Source of the DNA: Hippasteria phrygiana
Taxonomy: Eukaryota; Echinodermata; Asteroidea; Valvatida; Goniasteridae
Assembly (NCBI GenBank): GCA_037893225.1
Contig: JAZGUH010000070.1
Location: 62,001 to 126,000 of the forward strand
Reading direction: 5' to 3'
Length of the DNA: 64,000 nucleotides
The position numbers and the translations under genes are program-made. Of this stretch, positions 1 through 10,141 are shown piece after piece; position 1 is the stretch's first letter, and each line of letters begins with the position of its first letter. The notes under the pieces were generated by a model. It ran no database searches, had not been told where the DNA came from, and saw nothing but the letters and a program-made list of their open reading frames with translations.

Positions 1-1
1 A

Positions 2-64
2 ACGTGTGAGAAAGTGATGGTCATTAATGACTCATTTAGTGTGAGAGAGAAACTTATTGAAAAG
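2..64 (+). CDS. Possible upstream exon end
   Basis: A strong donor (AAAG|GTGAGT) follows an open frame reading TCEKVMVINDSFSVREKLIE then K, which could be helical. It would end in phase 0, whereas the exon at 1496 needs phase 1, so another exon would have to lie between them. No acceptor can be checked at the window edge. Weak candidate. Confidence 0.2.
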
Positions 65-190
65 GTGAGTTTTAAGATTTTGTACGAAGAGAGATGGATC
101 CTGTATTGCCCTCAACTCATCTGGCCACAGTTTGTAAGTCACCACTGGCGGGGGAAGTTGGGGGTCTCCTGCTTGGAAAGCCTAGTTTTG

Positions 191-588
191 ATCATATTAT
201 ATGGGAAGTTTTTATCATATTTTATGGGAAGTTTTTATCATATTTTATGGGAAGTTTTTATCATATTTTATGGGAAGTTTTTATCATATTATATGGGAAG
301 TTTTTATCATATTTTATTAGAAGTTTTTATCATATTATATGGGAAGTTTTTATCATATTATATGGGAAGTTTTTATCATTATATGGGAAGTTTTTATCAT
401 ATTATATGGGAAGTTTTTATCATATTTTATGGGAAGTTTTTATCATATTTTATGGGAAGTTTTTATCATATTTTATGGGAAGTTTTTATCACATTATATG
501 GGAAGTTTTTATCATATTTTTGGGAAGTTTTTATCATATTATATTGAAAGTTTTTATCATATTTTATGGGAAGTTTTTACCATATTTT
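191..588. repeat. 20-bp AT-rich minisatellite
   Basis: About 20 copies of a unit ATATGGGAAGTTTTTATCAT, with small indels and T/A variants. The long open frames across it simply translate the repeat. It lies in an intron or upstream of the coiled-coil gene. Confidence 0.95.
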
Positions 589-716
589 GTTGTCTAGCTG
601 GAAAATTCTCTGCATATTTCATTCATTCTGAGCATATTTTATTTTCCAACAGATTTTTCGTTTAGCATTTTTTGAAAATGTGAGCAATTTTGCAGAAACA
701 TTGGGGTAAACTTCAG

Positions 717-935
717 AGTTGGAGTCGAGTCCCTGCAAGTCCTTTCACAAGTACTTTCGCAAGCCCAGTCAGAAGTCTTTTCATAAAACCGGTCACAAGT
801 AACTGGATGAACAATGACAAAGGAATGCCTTTGTCAAAGCTCATTTGAATAGCTTGCGATTGGAATTAGGACTGGAGGGCTTGTGATGGACTTGCATGGA
901 CTTGTGATGGACTCGACTACATCTCTGGTAAACTT
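717..935. mobile_element. MITE-like element, copy 1 (AGTCGAGTCC ends)
   Basis: It begins GTTGGAGTCGAGTCCCTGCA and ends GGACTCGACTAC, so the termini are inverted. The interior shares CAATGACAAAGGAATGCCTT with an opposite-strand copy at 5760-5945. Confidence 0.7.
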
Positions 936-1089
936 ACCTGTTGCAAAGACGAATCCTAGGCGTGCCACTGATTCAGTCACTGGCTATTAAAAACTTGAAG
1001 GCTGAGGAAGACTTGTCTGAAATAAGCAAGAGCAGATGAACCTGTTGAATGATTCCAGATTTAGGTCCGGCAAAGAGTTTACCTCTTGT

Positions 1090-1250
1090 GTCTGTGCAGC
1101 CAAACGTAAATGCAAACAATAGGCACCTCACTGAATAGAGTGGTCCCATTCATCGCACTTGGAGCCCCCTTTTGTGTGAATGAAAGCTTTGTTTGAAAAA
1201 GCTCCATCTATTCATTACACTCACATTCAAGAACAGTATAGTTAAACAAA
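1090..1250. repeat. Dispersed repeat, inverse copy at 8870-9055
   Basis: CAATAGGCACCTCACTGAAT, GAATGAAAGCTTTGTTTGAA and the GGAGCTTTTTC region recur in reverse complement at 8870-9055. No open frame is shared. Confidence 0.65.
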
Positions 1251-1495
1251 CTGTGGCTATGGCAGTCATCTGTACTCAAGTGGTTAATATTGTAGTTGGT
1301 GACGTTTTAAGGATTGTAATTGAAACAGAATTAAAAGGGAATGGGACATAAAAACATAACTAATTCTGTTTTCAACTGTAATCCAGTGAGACACAGTTTT
1401 GTGACCTGTTTATTCAGGAACTACCAACCTCTCCACTAGCTCGCAGTCAATTTCCCTCCCTTTCAAGTAATTCAATGTTTTTCCTTGATACACAG

Positions 1496-1558
1496 AACAA
1501 CTTGAAAGAGTTGAGAACTCGGCAAAAGAAGTGAATGATCAGGTTCTGGAGTTACGAG
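1496..1558 (+). CDS. Coiled-coil gene, exon (21 codons)
   Basis: Acceptor ...ATACACAG and donor GTGAGC flank 63 nt. The exon starts with the last two bases of a codon and ends with one base, so it is symmetric. It reads (x)[19 protein letters not shown] then R, which is coiled-coil-like. Only this phase is open; the other two frames contain stops. The preceding exon must therefore end in phase 1 and was not found with confidence. Confidence 0.75.
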
Positions 1559-4500
1559 GTGAGCATTAAATACAAACTCAGTACAGTTTTTCCTATCCTA
1601 TGACTTGGCAGTCACTCGCAGACGAGTAGGACTCGGAAGGTGACTCCTATCACAACCGTTAATTAAATACACAACTTATTCTAATGAGGTTTTTATCGTC
1701 GAGCAAATCACAAGGGAAACTGACAAGGTAATTTTGAATGAATTTTCAAAGTGAACAAAGAAAACCGGCAGAAGCGGAATTGGAGCCTGCGACCTCCGGA
1801 ATACCGTACCGGCGCTCTACCAACTGAGCTATCTTGCCCTATGTTGGCGGTCTCCCAAATTGTCAATATCTTTGTTCAGGGTGCTAGTCAGAAGTCATAA
1901 ACCCATAATGAACAAAGAAAACTGTTATCGGTGCTCTACCAACTGAGCAAGTTTGTTTTAATATATATATTATAGTGCATAATGACATGAATCAGGGCCC
2001 ATATTATGCAGCTGTTAAGCAGAAAATATTCTTCAGCTTGAATCAGCTGGAAACCAGTCGTAAGTAATATGTGTCACACAGGATTTTGGCTGGTAACCTG
2101 ATTTGTCGCTTATTAAAATTGTGTGCTTAGCAGGAATTTCTCCCCAGGCTGGTAAATAAAGTCTTAGACTTGACTGCGGTACCCGCCGCAGATTTGAACC
2201 AGCCAACCGACTTCGACAAGCTCGGTGGTCGAGTGGTAAGCGTCTGCACTAGAAAGCAGGAGGTCGTGGGTTCGAGTCCCACCCGATTGACTTTTTCTAA
2301 ATAATCTCTCTGGACAACACTGATTATACAGTGTTTATAAAATACGTTGGTAAAGGGAAAAACCCAATATTGAATAGTCGTAGACGTGTTCTGACAAATA
2401 CGAATATGTTTGAAAATTTGCTCCTAGATCAACTGATGGAAGAGCAACAAGCTGCAAAAGCTAGCTCAACGGAGGCTGTGCAGACGAAACGTGAGTGGCT
2501 CTTCATTATCTCCAATGCCTGTATGAGGACCGATTTTAACAAAAGACCGACTCCCGAGGACAAGAAAGATTCCTTCGTATTTTCTTTCTCCTCTTGTCCT
2601 CGAACGTATATACAGTACATGTACACACTCCCATGTGATGTCAAAGAAACCCATGGAATCAGGCAGGGACTGAAAACCCGAGCCACATGTTGGCCCCAGG
2701 CGGGATTCGAACCCGGGTCACAAAAATGAAAGACGAGGAAAGAAACACTACACCAATCTTAACAGCACATCACTACTTGACATTCTGGGTTAACTTAACA
2801 CGTCAGGATCCTCATTGCATTAATTACAGCTTGTAATGGCTCTTTTTACACAAATTGTTCTCATTTTACAGAGTTGCTGAGTAAAGAGCAGGGATCGTTA
2901 AAACGACAAGGAAGCTTACTGGAACAGATTCAGAGTGAGTATGGGGGAACTGAAGAGAAGACGTTATGTTTATAAAATATAGAAATATATTAAAATGCCG
3001 ATCACTCATTCCCTGACACATAATCTGAAGCCAACTTTTAGAGTGGCCATGATAGGTGGGTGTGCATGTTGTGTATGTGAGAGAAGAACAATTTGACTGA
3101 TTTCCAAACGTCATTTCGTGGCCGTCTACATGTGTCTCCTACATCTGCATGTGTACTACGATCTCTCCAAGGCACTCCACACGTAGTGGTTTTGTGAACA
3201 TTTCACGCTTTCTTATCACATTCTGTAGCTGTATGGTTTATAGACTAATCCGACGACCAACATTAGAAGCATTTACTGCGGTGGCGAGGCGCTCACGTGC
3301 GTGTTAGATGCACGCGCTCGATGCAGCTTCGACCAACAGGTTTTTACAACTTGCCAAAATGCGCATGCGACTCAAATTAAAGAACGCGGGCAGCCTGCAC
3401 GTGGGCGCGGCACCACCGTGAAAATGGCTTCTTATTTTGTTCGGCAAATTCGTCTATACCAGCCTTGACAGTCCTTCAAAAAAAGGGAATTTTGGGAAGG
3501 GCCTTTTTACAATGTGGTGTTTTCACACCTTAAACCCAGCCCAGGTTATACCATGCATGTGTGCAGGGTGATGGTCAATTCCGACACTTAGAGCTTCCAG
3601 ACTCAAGACACAAGGTTCGATTTGTGGTACTGGTGGAATTTGAATCGTCATTCTTCGACAATGCATCATACAAATACAAATTAGACTTCTTTTTAACCCC
3701 TTGAGTACGGTTATGGATTGAAACTGCACAAATGGAAAATGGCATCATCCGGCCTGGTGCCACTGGTTTTTTTGTTTTTTTGCGCCATTTGGCGTCATCC
3801 GTACGCAAGGGGTTAATTGATGTTAAAACACTCCATGCATGATTGTCATCAAAACATTTTTTTTTTTTTTCATTTTGTATTTTCAGAGCAATTGAGCACT
3901 GTGGAAGAAAAGAGTTTGGCGACCGAAGTGTCAATAGACGATTATCAAGGTTAGTTATGCAAATATTAACTGCTTCGATTGGTATAGTAAAACGAGCCTC
4001 TTGATGTGAACCATGCATTTTTATCTACTCCACAATGATTAACGTAAAGCATACATGGTCAAATATAATTCCAGTGGTTTTCTAAATGTTTTCTTATATT
4101 TTATGGTAATGAAAAATCATCTTATTCTATTTTGCCCCTTAGGCTTTTCTTCTTGGTTGTTTACATGCATCTAATGTACACAACGATATGTCCAAATTAT
4201 TGTCGGGCCTCAAATAATTGGATATCTGTAAAGTAATTTTACAATTGCTTAAAGGCCGTGTACATGATTGGTCATTGTTGCAATTTTCAAAAATGGGCGG
4301 ATTTGGGGGTTAGTATGTTATAGGAAATATCGTTCCACTCACCTGTTAAAAGTTTTGCGTTGTTGGATGGCGAAAAAAACGAGAGAAAAACGGCGCTCGT
4401 TTTCAACCATCGGGTGGATGATAGCCTTTAGTCAAGGCGCGCGTGGCTACCAGCTGGACACGTGACGCGCCCTGAATGCCAGCATGTCCAGTGCGCCACT

Positions 4501-7500
4501 CGTCCGGGTAGCCACGCGTGCCTTGACTAAAGGCTACAGGGCAGTTTTCCAACGATTTCCAGCTGGAAATCGTTGGAAGACGATATAAATTTCCACTTTT
4601 TTTGACAACGACAGCACACCTGGTGCCATAATTTCACAGGATGATTGAGACTGCTATTAACTTACAGTCTAGTAAGGTATTTCGTAATAATTCAGTAAAA
4701 AAAAATTGAAGAATTACCAATCGTGTACACTACCTTTAACATTGTTTTTCACGTGATGTCTTTTTCAAAAGTGAATAACTTCTATTTGCTAGGAAAATAG
4801 CACTTAAAAATTCTGGGGTGAAACTTAAGAAAGGCAAAAATTTCCCGGGAATTTCTTTGAAGAGTCACCTTGAAAACTCATCTAAAATCTGACATGTCAT
4901 GTATGAATACCAGACAGTTCTGATTTTATGGTATTGTGATGACATAACTTGTACTTATCTGGGCACAGCCAGAATGTTGAAGTTTGAGAAGTGCAGCTTT
5001 TAAAATAATAAGAGAAATGTCGTATATTTGTAAAATCGGTGTTGGGATGAGGGTTGATAGAAGAATCATTTTGGAGAGTTCACATGATAGTAACTGGACA
5101 GGCAGAAATTAATAGAAGTCGTTTCTGTCAAAATGAACTGGGCTGTCTACCTTTTTTCTTTCATATTCTTCAATTTTCTTTTAAGACCAAATAAAGAGCC
5201 TTAATAAAGAGCTTGAGAAAGAGAAACTCGGACGGCAACGTCTGGAGAAGGAGTCTACACAAGCCAAGCAAACCTTGCAGCAACTACAGGTGCATCATGA
5301 AAAGCTGAGAGCTCAGAAGCAAGGTAGGCTCCCAACCAGCCTTAAAATGAGATTCACTAAAGTTCTTGGGTTAGGGGAAACAGGGTTATGTCTAGGATTC
5401 AAAAACTACTTGGAAAATGGAATGTCTACTTCCTTACAGCGTGTTTCACGCACATTGTGTGCCAGGGTTGTAATCTAGTCAATCACAAGTCAGTTCGCAA
5501 GCTACAGGGGATAACAACGACAAAGTAGTGGCTTAGCTTGAGACCAGACTTGTGATGTGACTTGTGATGTGACTTGTGATGTGACTTGTGATGACTTGTG
5601 ATGACTTGCGATGACTTGTAATGCTTTGCAATGACTTGCGATGCTTTGCAGTGACTTGAGATGCTTTGCAATGACTTGAGATGCTTTGCAATGACTTGAG
5701 ATGACTTGTGATAAGTAATGACTGACTTGTGATGACTTGTGATGACTAATGACTGACAGGGCTGTAGTCGAGTCCATCACAAGTCCCTGCAAGTCCATCA
5801 CAAGCCATCCAGTCCTAATCCCAATCACAAGCTATTCAAATGAGCTTTGACAAAGGCATTCCTTTGTCATTGTTCATCCAGTTACTTGCGACTGGACTTG
5901 TGAAAGGACTTGCAGGGACTCAACGACAACTCTGATGACTGACTTGGTGATGTGTAATGGCTTGTGATGACTTGATTACAACTCTGTCATGTGCTTGTAC
6001 TTTTACAATGAATGATTTGGAACATTTAAATCTCTACATATCAATTCCTTTCTTTTTTAATGTCATTTTTTTGTTCAGTGAATTACAGATTTATCCTCAG
6101 TTAGTGCCACAACATTTTGTCAGCTGATGTTGTGTATCTTTATGTCTATCCTGATACTCATCTTATGGTGACAAATTTCATGGTTTTTTTTTTTGCTACC
6201 ACAGAAATACAAAAGAGCCAACCAAGTAAGCCAGGAAGCCAGCCTACTCCAGCCCTCACATCGGGTTTGTATTCTCAGTAACAGTTTACTACATCTGTAG
6301 ACGTTTTTCACCTAAGTGGCCACATAGCAGTAGATGCAATGCCCCCACATATTGGCTGCGTTTGAGTGGTCATTTTTTTTTTTAACTGAAATTGCCCAAT
6401 ACAAGGCTAAAAGCCACTCTAGTTAAAGGGTTACAATCAGAGGTGGTAGGGTTGGCGACATCTTGAATTGCCAACCCTACCACCCTTACGGTTTTCCATA
6501 AAGCATGAAAGCATACTTGAATGATTGATTTGAAAGCACTTGATCAGCATCACTACAGTAGTACACTATATGTGCCAATATGGCGATTTTAAAACTGCGT
6601 GGTCAACAAGTTATGCGTACGACCACATTGATCCAGTATTTCTCAAGATGTTTGGGATAGCAAACAATAGTATTTTGAGAATAACCACCGGTCAAAAATG
6701 TCAAACTACATGCAAATGAAAATGAATTAAACTGCTGCAAACTGCTAACTGATTAGATTGACCTGAAATATACAAATCAACAAAATTAGCTGGCCTAAGG
6801 TTTCAAACTTAGGCAGGTTCTTTCTCAAAGGCAAAACAATTGAGAAAGAACTTCCTGAAGTTCTAAATGTTGGGCCAGCTAACTTGATGACAACTGAGTT
6901 CACATGTATAAAAGCACCAATTTTGTTCGATTTGTGAAAAATGCCACGTACAGTCTATATGAACCTGTCAACTTTTTCAAATGCATGGTGCGATAAATGG
7001 CCTCTCCATGACAAACTCTCGGGGGTGCACTTTATCATGAATCACCCCCTGTCTTTGTTAGTGTGACATCATTTGGTCCAAGAATTGAAGTACAAACGAA
7101 TGGAGTATGCGTGCGTGTCTTTTCACACGCTTTCCTCAGAGCCCTGTGTATCGCGTGATGTGTGATGTTTGTACGTTTATACATGTACGTACTTACGAAG
7201 AGGATGCGGACTTGTGACACCACATGGAAAGCGTCTTTAAGAAAATTCACTTGAGTATTTAGAAATGTTGTGATAGGATTCTACACAATGAGTCCAAGGG
7301 ACGTTTTTTTCTTAATTGGAAAAGTGCTCTGCTGTATATTTTGATGTATCGTTCGGCTTGACAATTTTTCTAAAATATTTTACTTTATCATTTACAGAAA
7401 ACCTGTCACTTAAGAAAGAATGCGTGGATCTGAAAGCAAAGCTAGCTGAGGCTGAAGATAAACTACATGCGTAAGTAGAGATAGGACCCCTCCCCCCACC

Positions 7501-10141
7501 CACCCACCCAACCGTAAATAGTGATTTTCATCATGTGCAGGTTAAAGGTCGTAACCTATCACCCTTGTATCTATCTGTCAGGCAGTGGATAGCCAGGGAT
7601 CACACCCAATTTTACGATACAACCTGGGAAGCGACATGATTGTAACTTGGGTCCCTACTCGACAAGTTTTGCTTTTTAAGGTTCCCCATCCACATGTTTA
7701 ATGGTTTGCACTTGGCAGGATCAGGATTTGAACCTGTGCCCTCCAGAATACCGTACAGGTGCTCTGCCAATTGAGCTATCTTGCCCTATGTTGACGACTT
7801 ATAAGTTAGAGCGCCGGTACGGTAATCCGGAGGTCACAGGCTCGAATCCCGCTTCTGCCAGTTTTCTTCTTTCACTTTGAAAATTGATTCCAATTTACCT
7901 AGTTTCCCTTGTGGTTTGTTTGATGAACTGGAAAATGTTATGCCCTCATACAGGACAATAAGAGACAGCAGCAAGATGAGTCAGGACACCAACAAACTCC
8001 AGATCTTACTCAGGGAGGCGGAGGCCAAGAGGGAGAAGCTGGCAGATCAGGACTTCCAGCGGAAGAAAGAGTTGAAGGATGCGGCTAAGGAGGTTGATCG
8101 GGCACGGCAACAGGTCAGTGTGAGGAAACAGCAATCATGTAAAGTGCCTCTTGCTATGAACCGGGAATGTCTGACAATGCTTTTGTTACAGTCAGAATGC
8201 CCATCTTAAAATGTCTGAATCGTAATTCCTGCTTACAGTTCAGACTTTTTGACTTTTGACACAAGTGTTTTAAATGTTGCTGGTTTGTAGTGTATTGACT
8301 TGTAATTACCCATGTGTCCTGCTGCCAAATGCTGTGGAGAATCTGTCAAGTTGGAATGCAATCTCATCTTCTCCCCAACTGTTCATCTCAGATGTTATCA
8401 ATTTGTAAGCCAAAGAATAGAAGCTTGTGTCTGTAACCAAACCCTTATTCATTGAAGAATGCCAGGGTTCATCGTTCATTGGAGACAACTGTATCTTTAT
8501 CTGTTGCACTCGGCAGGTAGTTTATTGAGACTAGATAGTGTGGCAACCTCAATTTCACAGTTGTCGTGAATAATGTACATTAGGGCATTGTTTTGATTGG
8601 AAGTTCCTGTTTTTGTTTGACACTAACCGGAAGTTGGGGGCCAACTTCTTGGAACTAGAAGCATACAAGTCCGCTTAGCTCAGAATAAATTTGCTTTAGA
8701 AAAATGGGTTACCAACCAAAATGCCATATTATTTATACTGCTTGTGACTGGCTCGCAGCTTATTTTCCCAAAGCAGTATTTTCTGTTAACCGCTTGAATT
8801 CGGACGACAGTCATAGCCACGGTTTAAAAAAGACCACCTGGCTGGTTGACGTCTATAGGCGCATTCCTGGGCACACTCAATCCATTCATGTTTCAACTAT
8901 ATTGTTCTTGAACGGGAGTGTAATGAAAGATGGAGCTTTTTCAAACAAAGCTTTCATTCACACGAAAGGGGGGCGGGGGCTGCAAGTGCGATAAATAGGA
9001 CCACTCTATTCAGTGTGGTGCCTATTGCTTGCGTTTACGCTTGACTGCACAACCCTTTCTTGGCATACCAGCACCCCATCAATAACAGCCGGAGGCAAGA
9101 TGTTAAGCACCACATAACATTGAAGACAGATCTTAATCAGAGCTCCTTTCTTACACAGTTGACTAAAGCCCAGGAGGAGACTCGACTGATAGAGGAGAGG
9201 GTACAAGCATTGGAGAAGGAGAAGGTCCGACTACAGGAGGAGGTACGGCAGGCACCAAGAGCTGTGGAGAATGAAGCTGCTGTAAATACGGTAAGTAGAC
9301 AGACCATGCTGACCTGGATAAAGTGGCCAGTATCAACGGGTGGGCACGACACCAAGGCTTTGTGTAGTACATTTACACATTACATTTACACATACACAAA
9401 ACGTAAGCCATGTGTATGAATGTCTGGACTGACTTTACAATGTTTAAATGGGATGAAGACAAACTATACTCACTTGAACTCTTTATAGCAATGGAGGTTG
9501 CTTTGAGGTGTTTTAGCCGGAATGAAAATATAATAATAAAAAAAACTTGAGCGCAGGGTGCAAATTAACTGGCCACCAATAAACTGGAATGCCGAGGAAA
9601 ATCCATTTGGGAATCTTCTCGGGACTGACCAGAAATGGCCAGATAGTGCAGGTGGCCGTTTTACCAAGGTGGCAAGAATAGCAGGTTTGACTGTACTGTA
9701 AATCACTCCCCCAACTACCTACCCACCCTCACTGTCATTCTCCTCAGCCTACCCTGTTCCTACCCCCATTCCTACCCCCTTCCCCACCCCCTTCCCCACC
9801 CCCATCCCCACCCCCGTCCTCTCCCCTGTCCCCTCCCCCGTCCTCTCCCCTGTCCCCTCCCCTGTCCCCTCCCCCATCCCCTCCCCCATCCACAATTGCA
9901 ATCTCAAGGACACCACAACCCATTGGTAGGTGTGGTGGAAACTCATGTTCCACTGTATGGCACGGACTTTTCTCCTTAACTTCATACAAATTTCACACCC
10001 CTCTTTGCATAGTTTGATCCTCTCTCTCATTTTCTTTCCGTGCAGGTCGTTCAGATGAAGTACGTGCCCATCATTGTTATTCTAATCGCCATAGTAGCTG
10101 CCCTTGTACAATTCTTGGTCGCGATGTCCTCATCAGTATGA
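1496..10141 (+). CDS. Tail-anchored coiled-coil protein, C-terminal part (10 exons)
   Basis: I built this spliced gene by joining ten segments with AG acceptors, GT donors and compatible phases: 1496-1558, 2428-2490, 2872-2934, 3887-3949, 5186-5323, 6205-6264, 7398-7470, 7954-8113, 9159-9290 and 10046-10141. Together they give 303 residues and a TGA stop. Almost all of it is rich in E, K, Q, L and R with heptad spacing, as in coiled coils. A short Pro/Ser/Gln linker is encoded by 6205-6264. The last exon encodes one hydrophobic stretch ([20 protein letters not shown]) and then AMSSSV. That layout is typical of tail-anchored membrane proteins, with the coiled coil in the cytosol and the extreme C terminus in an organelle lumen. 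SLMAP and TRAF3IP3 have a similar layout, but I do not recognise the family with confidence. The 5' exons lie before the window. Confidence 0.85.
1735..1960 (-). mobile_element. tRNA-derived SINE with partial second copy
   Basis: Read on -, it contains tRNA-like A-box (GATAGCTCAGTTGGTAGAGC) and T-arm regions. The stretch GAACAAAGAAAAC occurs at both ends (about 1752 and 1909) and a partial second head follows. Similar bodies lie at 7720-7865, 15870-15935 and 26015-26122. Confidence 0.75.
2000..2160. repeat. Fragment related to the 44.4-kb MITE
   Basis: It shares the CTGCTTAGC/AGCAG-type motifs and the GGCTGGTAACCTG block (reverse complement of CAGGTTACCAGCC) with the element at 44412-44667. 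Degenerate. Confidence 0.45.
2225..2370 (+). mobile_element. tRNA-like element with one half of a terminal inverted repeat
   Basis: GGTCGAGTGGTAAGCGTCTG and a perfect B box (GGTTCGAGTCC, in a pairing T-arm GTGGG/CCCAC) form a tRNA-like core. It is followed by ACAACACTG...CAGTGTTTATAAAATACG. The second part matches one arm of the complete element at 53958-54145. The left arm is missing here. Confidence 0.65.
2428..2490 (+). CDS. Coiled-coil gene, exon (21 codons)
   Basis: The acceptor is TTTGCTCCTAG and the donor GTGAGT. The exon is again 63 nt and phase 1-1, beginning [20 protein letters not shown]. The acceptor has TAG rather than CAG but a pyrimidine-rich lead. The exon length and the xQL start match its neighbours, which supports it. 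Repeat-derived sequence follows in the intron. Confidence 0.7.
2500..2730 (-). repeat. SINE-like repeat (reverse copy related to 55424-55515)
   Basis: GAGGACAAGAGGAGAAAGAA on - recurs at about 55425, and GGTTCGAATCCCGCC-type B-box sequence ends it near 2700. It lies in an intron of the coiled-coil gene and makes the overlapping open frame misleading. Confidence 0.6.
2872..2934 (+). CDS. Coiled-coil gene, exon (21 codons)
   Basis: The acceptor is CTCATTTTACAG and the donor GTGAGT. This is a 63-nt phase 1-1 exon. Joined to the previous exon it starts [20 protein letters not shown], a charged heptad-like stretch. Confidence 0.8.
3697..3812. mobile_element. TTAA-flanked MITE, 116 bp
   Basis: The ends are CCCCTTGAGTACGG and CCGTACGCAAGGGG, flanked by TTAA at 3693-3696 and 3813-3816. 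TTAA target duplication with CCC-type ends is characteristic of the piggyBac superfamily. There is no coding capacity. Confidence 0.75.
3887..3949 (+). CDS. Coiled-coil gene, exon (21 codons)
   Basis: The acceptor is TGTATTTTCAG behind a long T tract; the donor is GTTAGT, weaker than its neighbours. This is another 63-nt phase 1-1 exon, starting [20 protein letters not shown]. It lies just downstream of a TTAA-flanked MITE at 3697-3812. Confidence 0.78.
4253..4735. mobile_element. TTAA-flanked MITE, complete copy, with nested palindrome
   Basis: The ends are AGGCCGTGTACATGATTGGT and, as reverse complement, AGGTAGTGTACACGATTGGT, flanked by TTAA at 4249 and 4736. Its right part recurs at 45090-45258 and 54146-54302, and in reverse at 24057 and 50802. 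Inside, 4422-4451 pairs with 4507-4536 (TAGCCTTTAGTCAAGGC...), a second inverted repeat probably inserted later. Confidence 0.8.
5186..5323 (+). CDS. Coiled-coil gene, exon (46 codons)
   Basis: The acceptor is TTTTCTTTTAAG and the donor GTAGGC. The exon is 138 nt, phase 1-1. It starts [20 protein letters not shown] and continues as a highly charged Q/E/K/L-rich coiled coil. It keeps the xQ(L/I) start of the 63-nt exons but is longer, so it may be a fused or extended version of the same unit. Confidence 0.82.
5536..5758. repeat. 10-bp-period minisatellite (ATGACTTGTG type)
   Basis: Runs of TGATGACTTG / TGATGTGACT / TGCAATGACTTGAGATGCTT with roughly 10- and 20-bp periods, in an intron of the coiled-coil gene. 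Confidence 0.9.
5760..5945. mobile_element. MITE-like element, copy 2 (inverse of 717-935)
   Basis: It reads TAGTCGAGTCCATCACAAGT ... GGACTTGCAGGGACTCAACG, the reverse complement of the element at 717-935. It directly follows the ATGACTTG minisatellite, which may have grown out of its terminal repeats. Confidence 0.7.
6205..6264 (+). CDS. Coiled-coil gene, linker exon (20 codons)
   Basis: The acceptor is TTGCTACCACAG and the donor GTTTGT. The exon is 60 nt, phase 1-1. It reads [20 protein letters not shown], a Pro/Ser-rich flexible linker that breaks the coiled coil. The donor is not strong, so the exon may be alternative; skipping it keeps the frame. Confidence 0.6.
6442..6484. repeat. Short hairpin
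   Basis: GGTGGTAGGGTTGGC pairs perfectly with GCCAACCCTACCACC across a 13-nt loop, in an intron. Confidence 0.7.
6800..6895. repeat. GAGAAAGAACTT-type foldback repeat
   Basis: GGTTCTTTCTCA and TGAGAAAGAACTT are inverted across about 13 nt. A related GAGAAAGAACTTGCTTAAGT block occurs at about 17987. Such blocks are common near the ends of retroelements, possibly Penelope-like; the class is uncertain. Confidence 0.45.
7398..7470 (+). CDS. Coiled-coil gene, exon (73 nt)
   Basis: The acceptor is ATCATTTACAG and the donor GTAAGT, a perfect consensus. The exon runs from phase 1 to phase 2. It encodes [20 protein letters not shown] then DKLHA, a clear heptad pattern that resumes the coiled coil after the linker. 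Confidence 0.82.
7586..7865. mobile_element. Repeat plus two oppositely oriented tRNA-like SINE heads
   Basis: The block ATAGCCAGGGATCACACCCA (7586-7640) recurs at 26988-27038. It is followed by a reverse tRNA-like head (about 7720-7790, GAGCTATCTTGCCC) and a forward one (about 7800-7862, GGCTCGAATCCC). Together they form an imperfect palindrome just upstream of the exon at 7954. Confidence 0.65.
7954..8113 (+). CDS. Coiled-coil gene, exon (160 nt)
   Basis: The acceptor is CCTCATACAG and the donor GTCAGT. The exon enters in phase 2 and leaves in phase 0. It includes [20 protein letters not shown] and then a Lys/Glu/Ala-rich segment ending VDRARQQ. The open frame also extends upstream through SINE-derived intron sequence, but that part is not coding. 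Confidence 0.83.
8870..9055. repeat. Dispersed repeat, inverse copy of 1090-1250
   Basis: See 1090-1250. The adjacent stretch CACCTGGCTGGTTGACGTCT at about 8838 also recurs near 61970, so the full family is probably longer. Confidence 0.65.
9159..9290 (+). CDS. Coiled-coil gene, exon (44 codons)
   Basis: The acceptor is TTTCTTACACAG and the donor GTAAGT. The exon is 132 nt, phase 0-0. It begins [20 protein letters not shown] and continues with regular leucine/charged heptads, ending in the less helical [13 protein letters not shown] just before the membrane exon. Confidence 0.85.
9740..9895. repeat. C-rich microsatellite
   Basis: CCCC(T/A)(T/C)CCCC and CCCCTGTCCCCT units with short periods on + (polypurine on -), in the last intron of the coiled-coil gene. 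Proline/glycine-rich open frames across it are artefacts. Confidence 0.9.
10046..10141 (+). CDS. Coiled-coil gene, last exon: transmembrane tail and stop
   Basis: The acceptor is TTTCTTTCCGTGCAG. The exon encodes VVQMK, about 20 hydrophobic residues ([20 protein letters not shown]) and AMSSSV, then TGA at 10139-10141. One hydrophobic segment within about 30 residues of the end is the hallmark of tail-anchored proteins, which insert after translation into ER, mitochondrial or nuclear-envelope membranes. The final SSV resembles a PDZ ligand but would be lumenal, so that is probably coincidence. Confidence 0.85.
   Translation, partial: VVQMKYVPIIVILIAIVAALVQFLVAMSSSV

Noticed and set aside
191..588. 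CRISPR-like regular repeats
   Set aside because: Units are contiguous with no unique spacers, and the genome is animal.
14..665. Open frames of 108-177 codons
   Set aside because: Translation of the 20-bp AT-rich minisatellite; all three frames are open because the unit lacks stops and is not a multiple of 3.
2225..2290. Functional tRNA gene
   Set aside because: A good B box and T-arm are present, but the acceptor stem does not pair and the anticodon loop is one base too long by eye; it is part of a repeat family. tRNAscan-SE would settle it.
2331..2729. A 132-codon gene
   Set aside because: Most of it is MITE- and SINE-derived; only the 63-nt exon 2428-2490 fits the spliced gene.
7877..8209. 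A 110-codon gene starting at 7877
   Set aside because: Its first part is SINE and intron sequence; only 7954-8113 between good splice sites is coding.
9744..10030. Glycine/arginine/glutamate-rich - strand frames
   Set aside because: Translation of a C-rich microsatellite in the intron.
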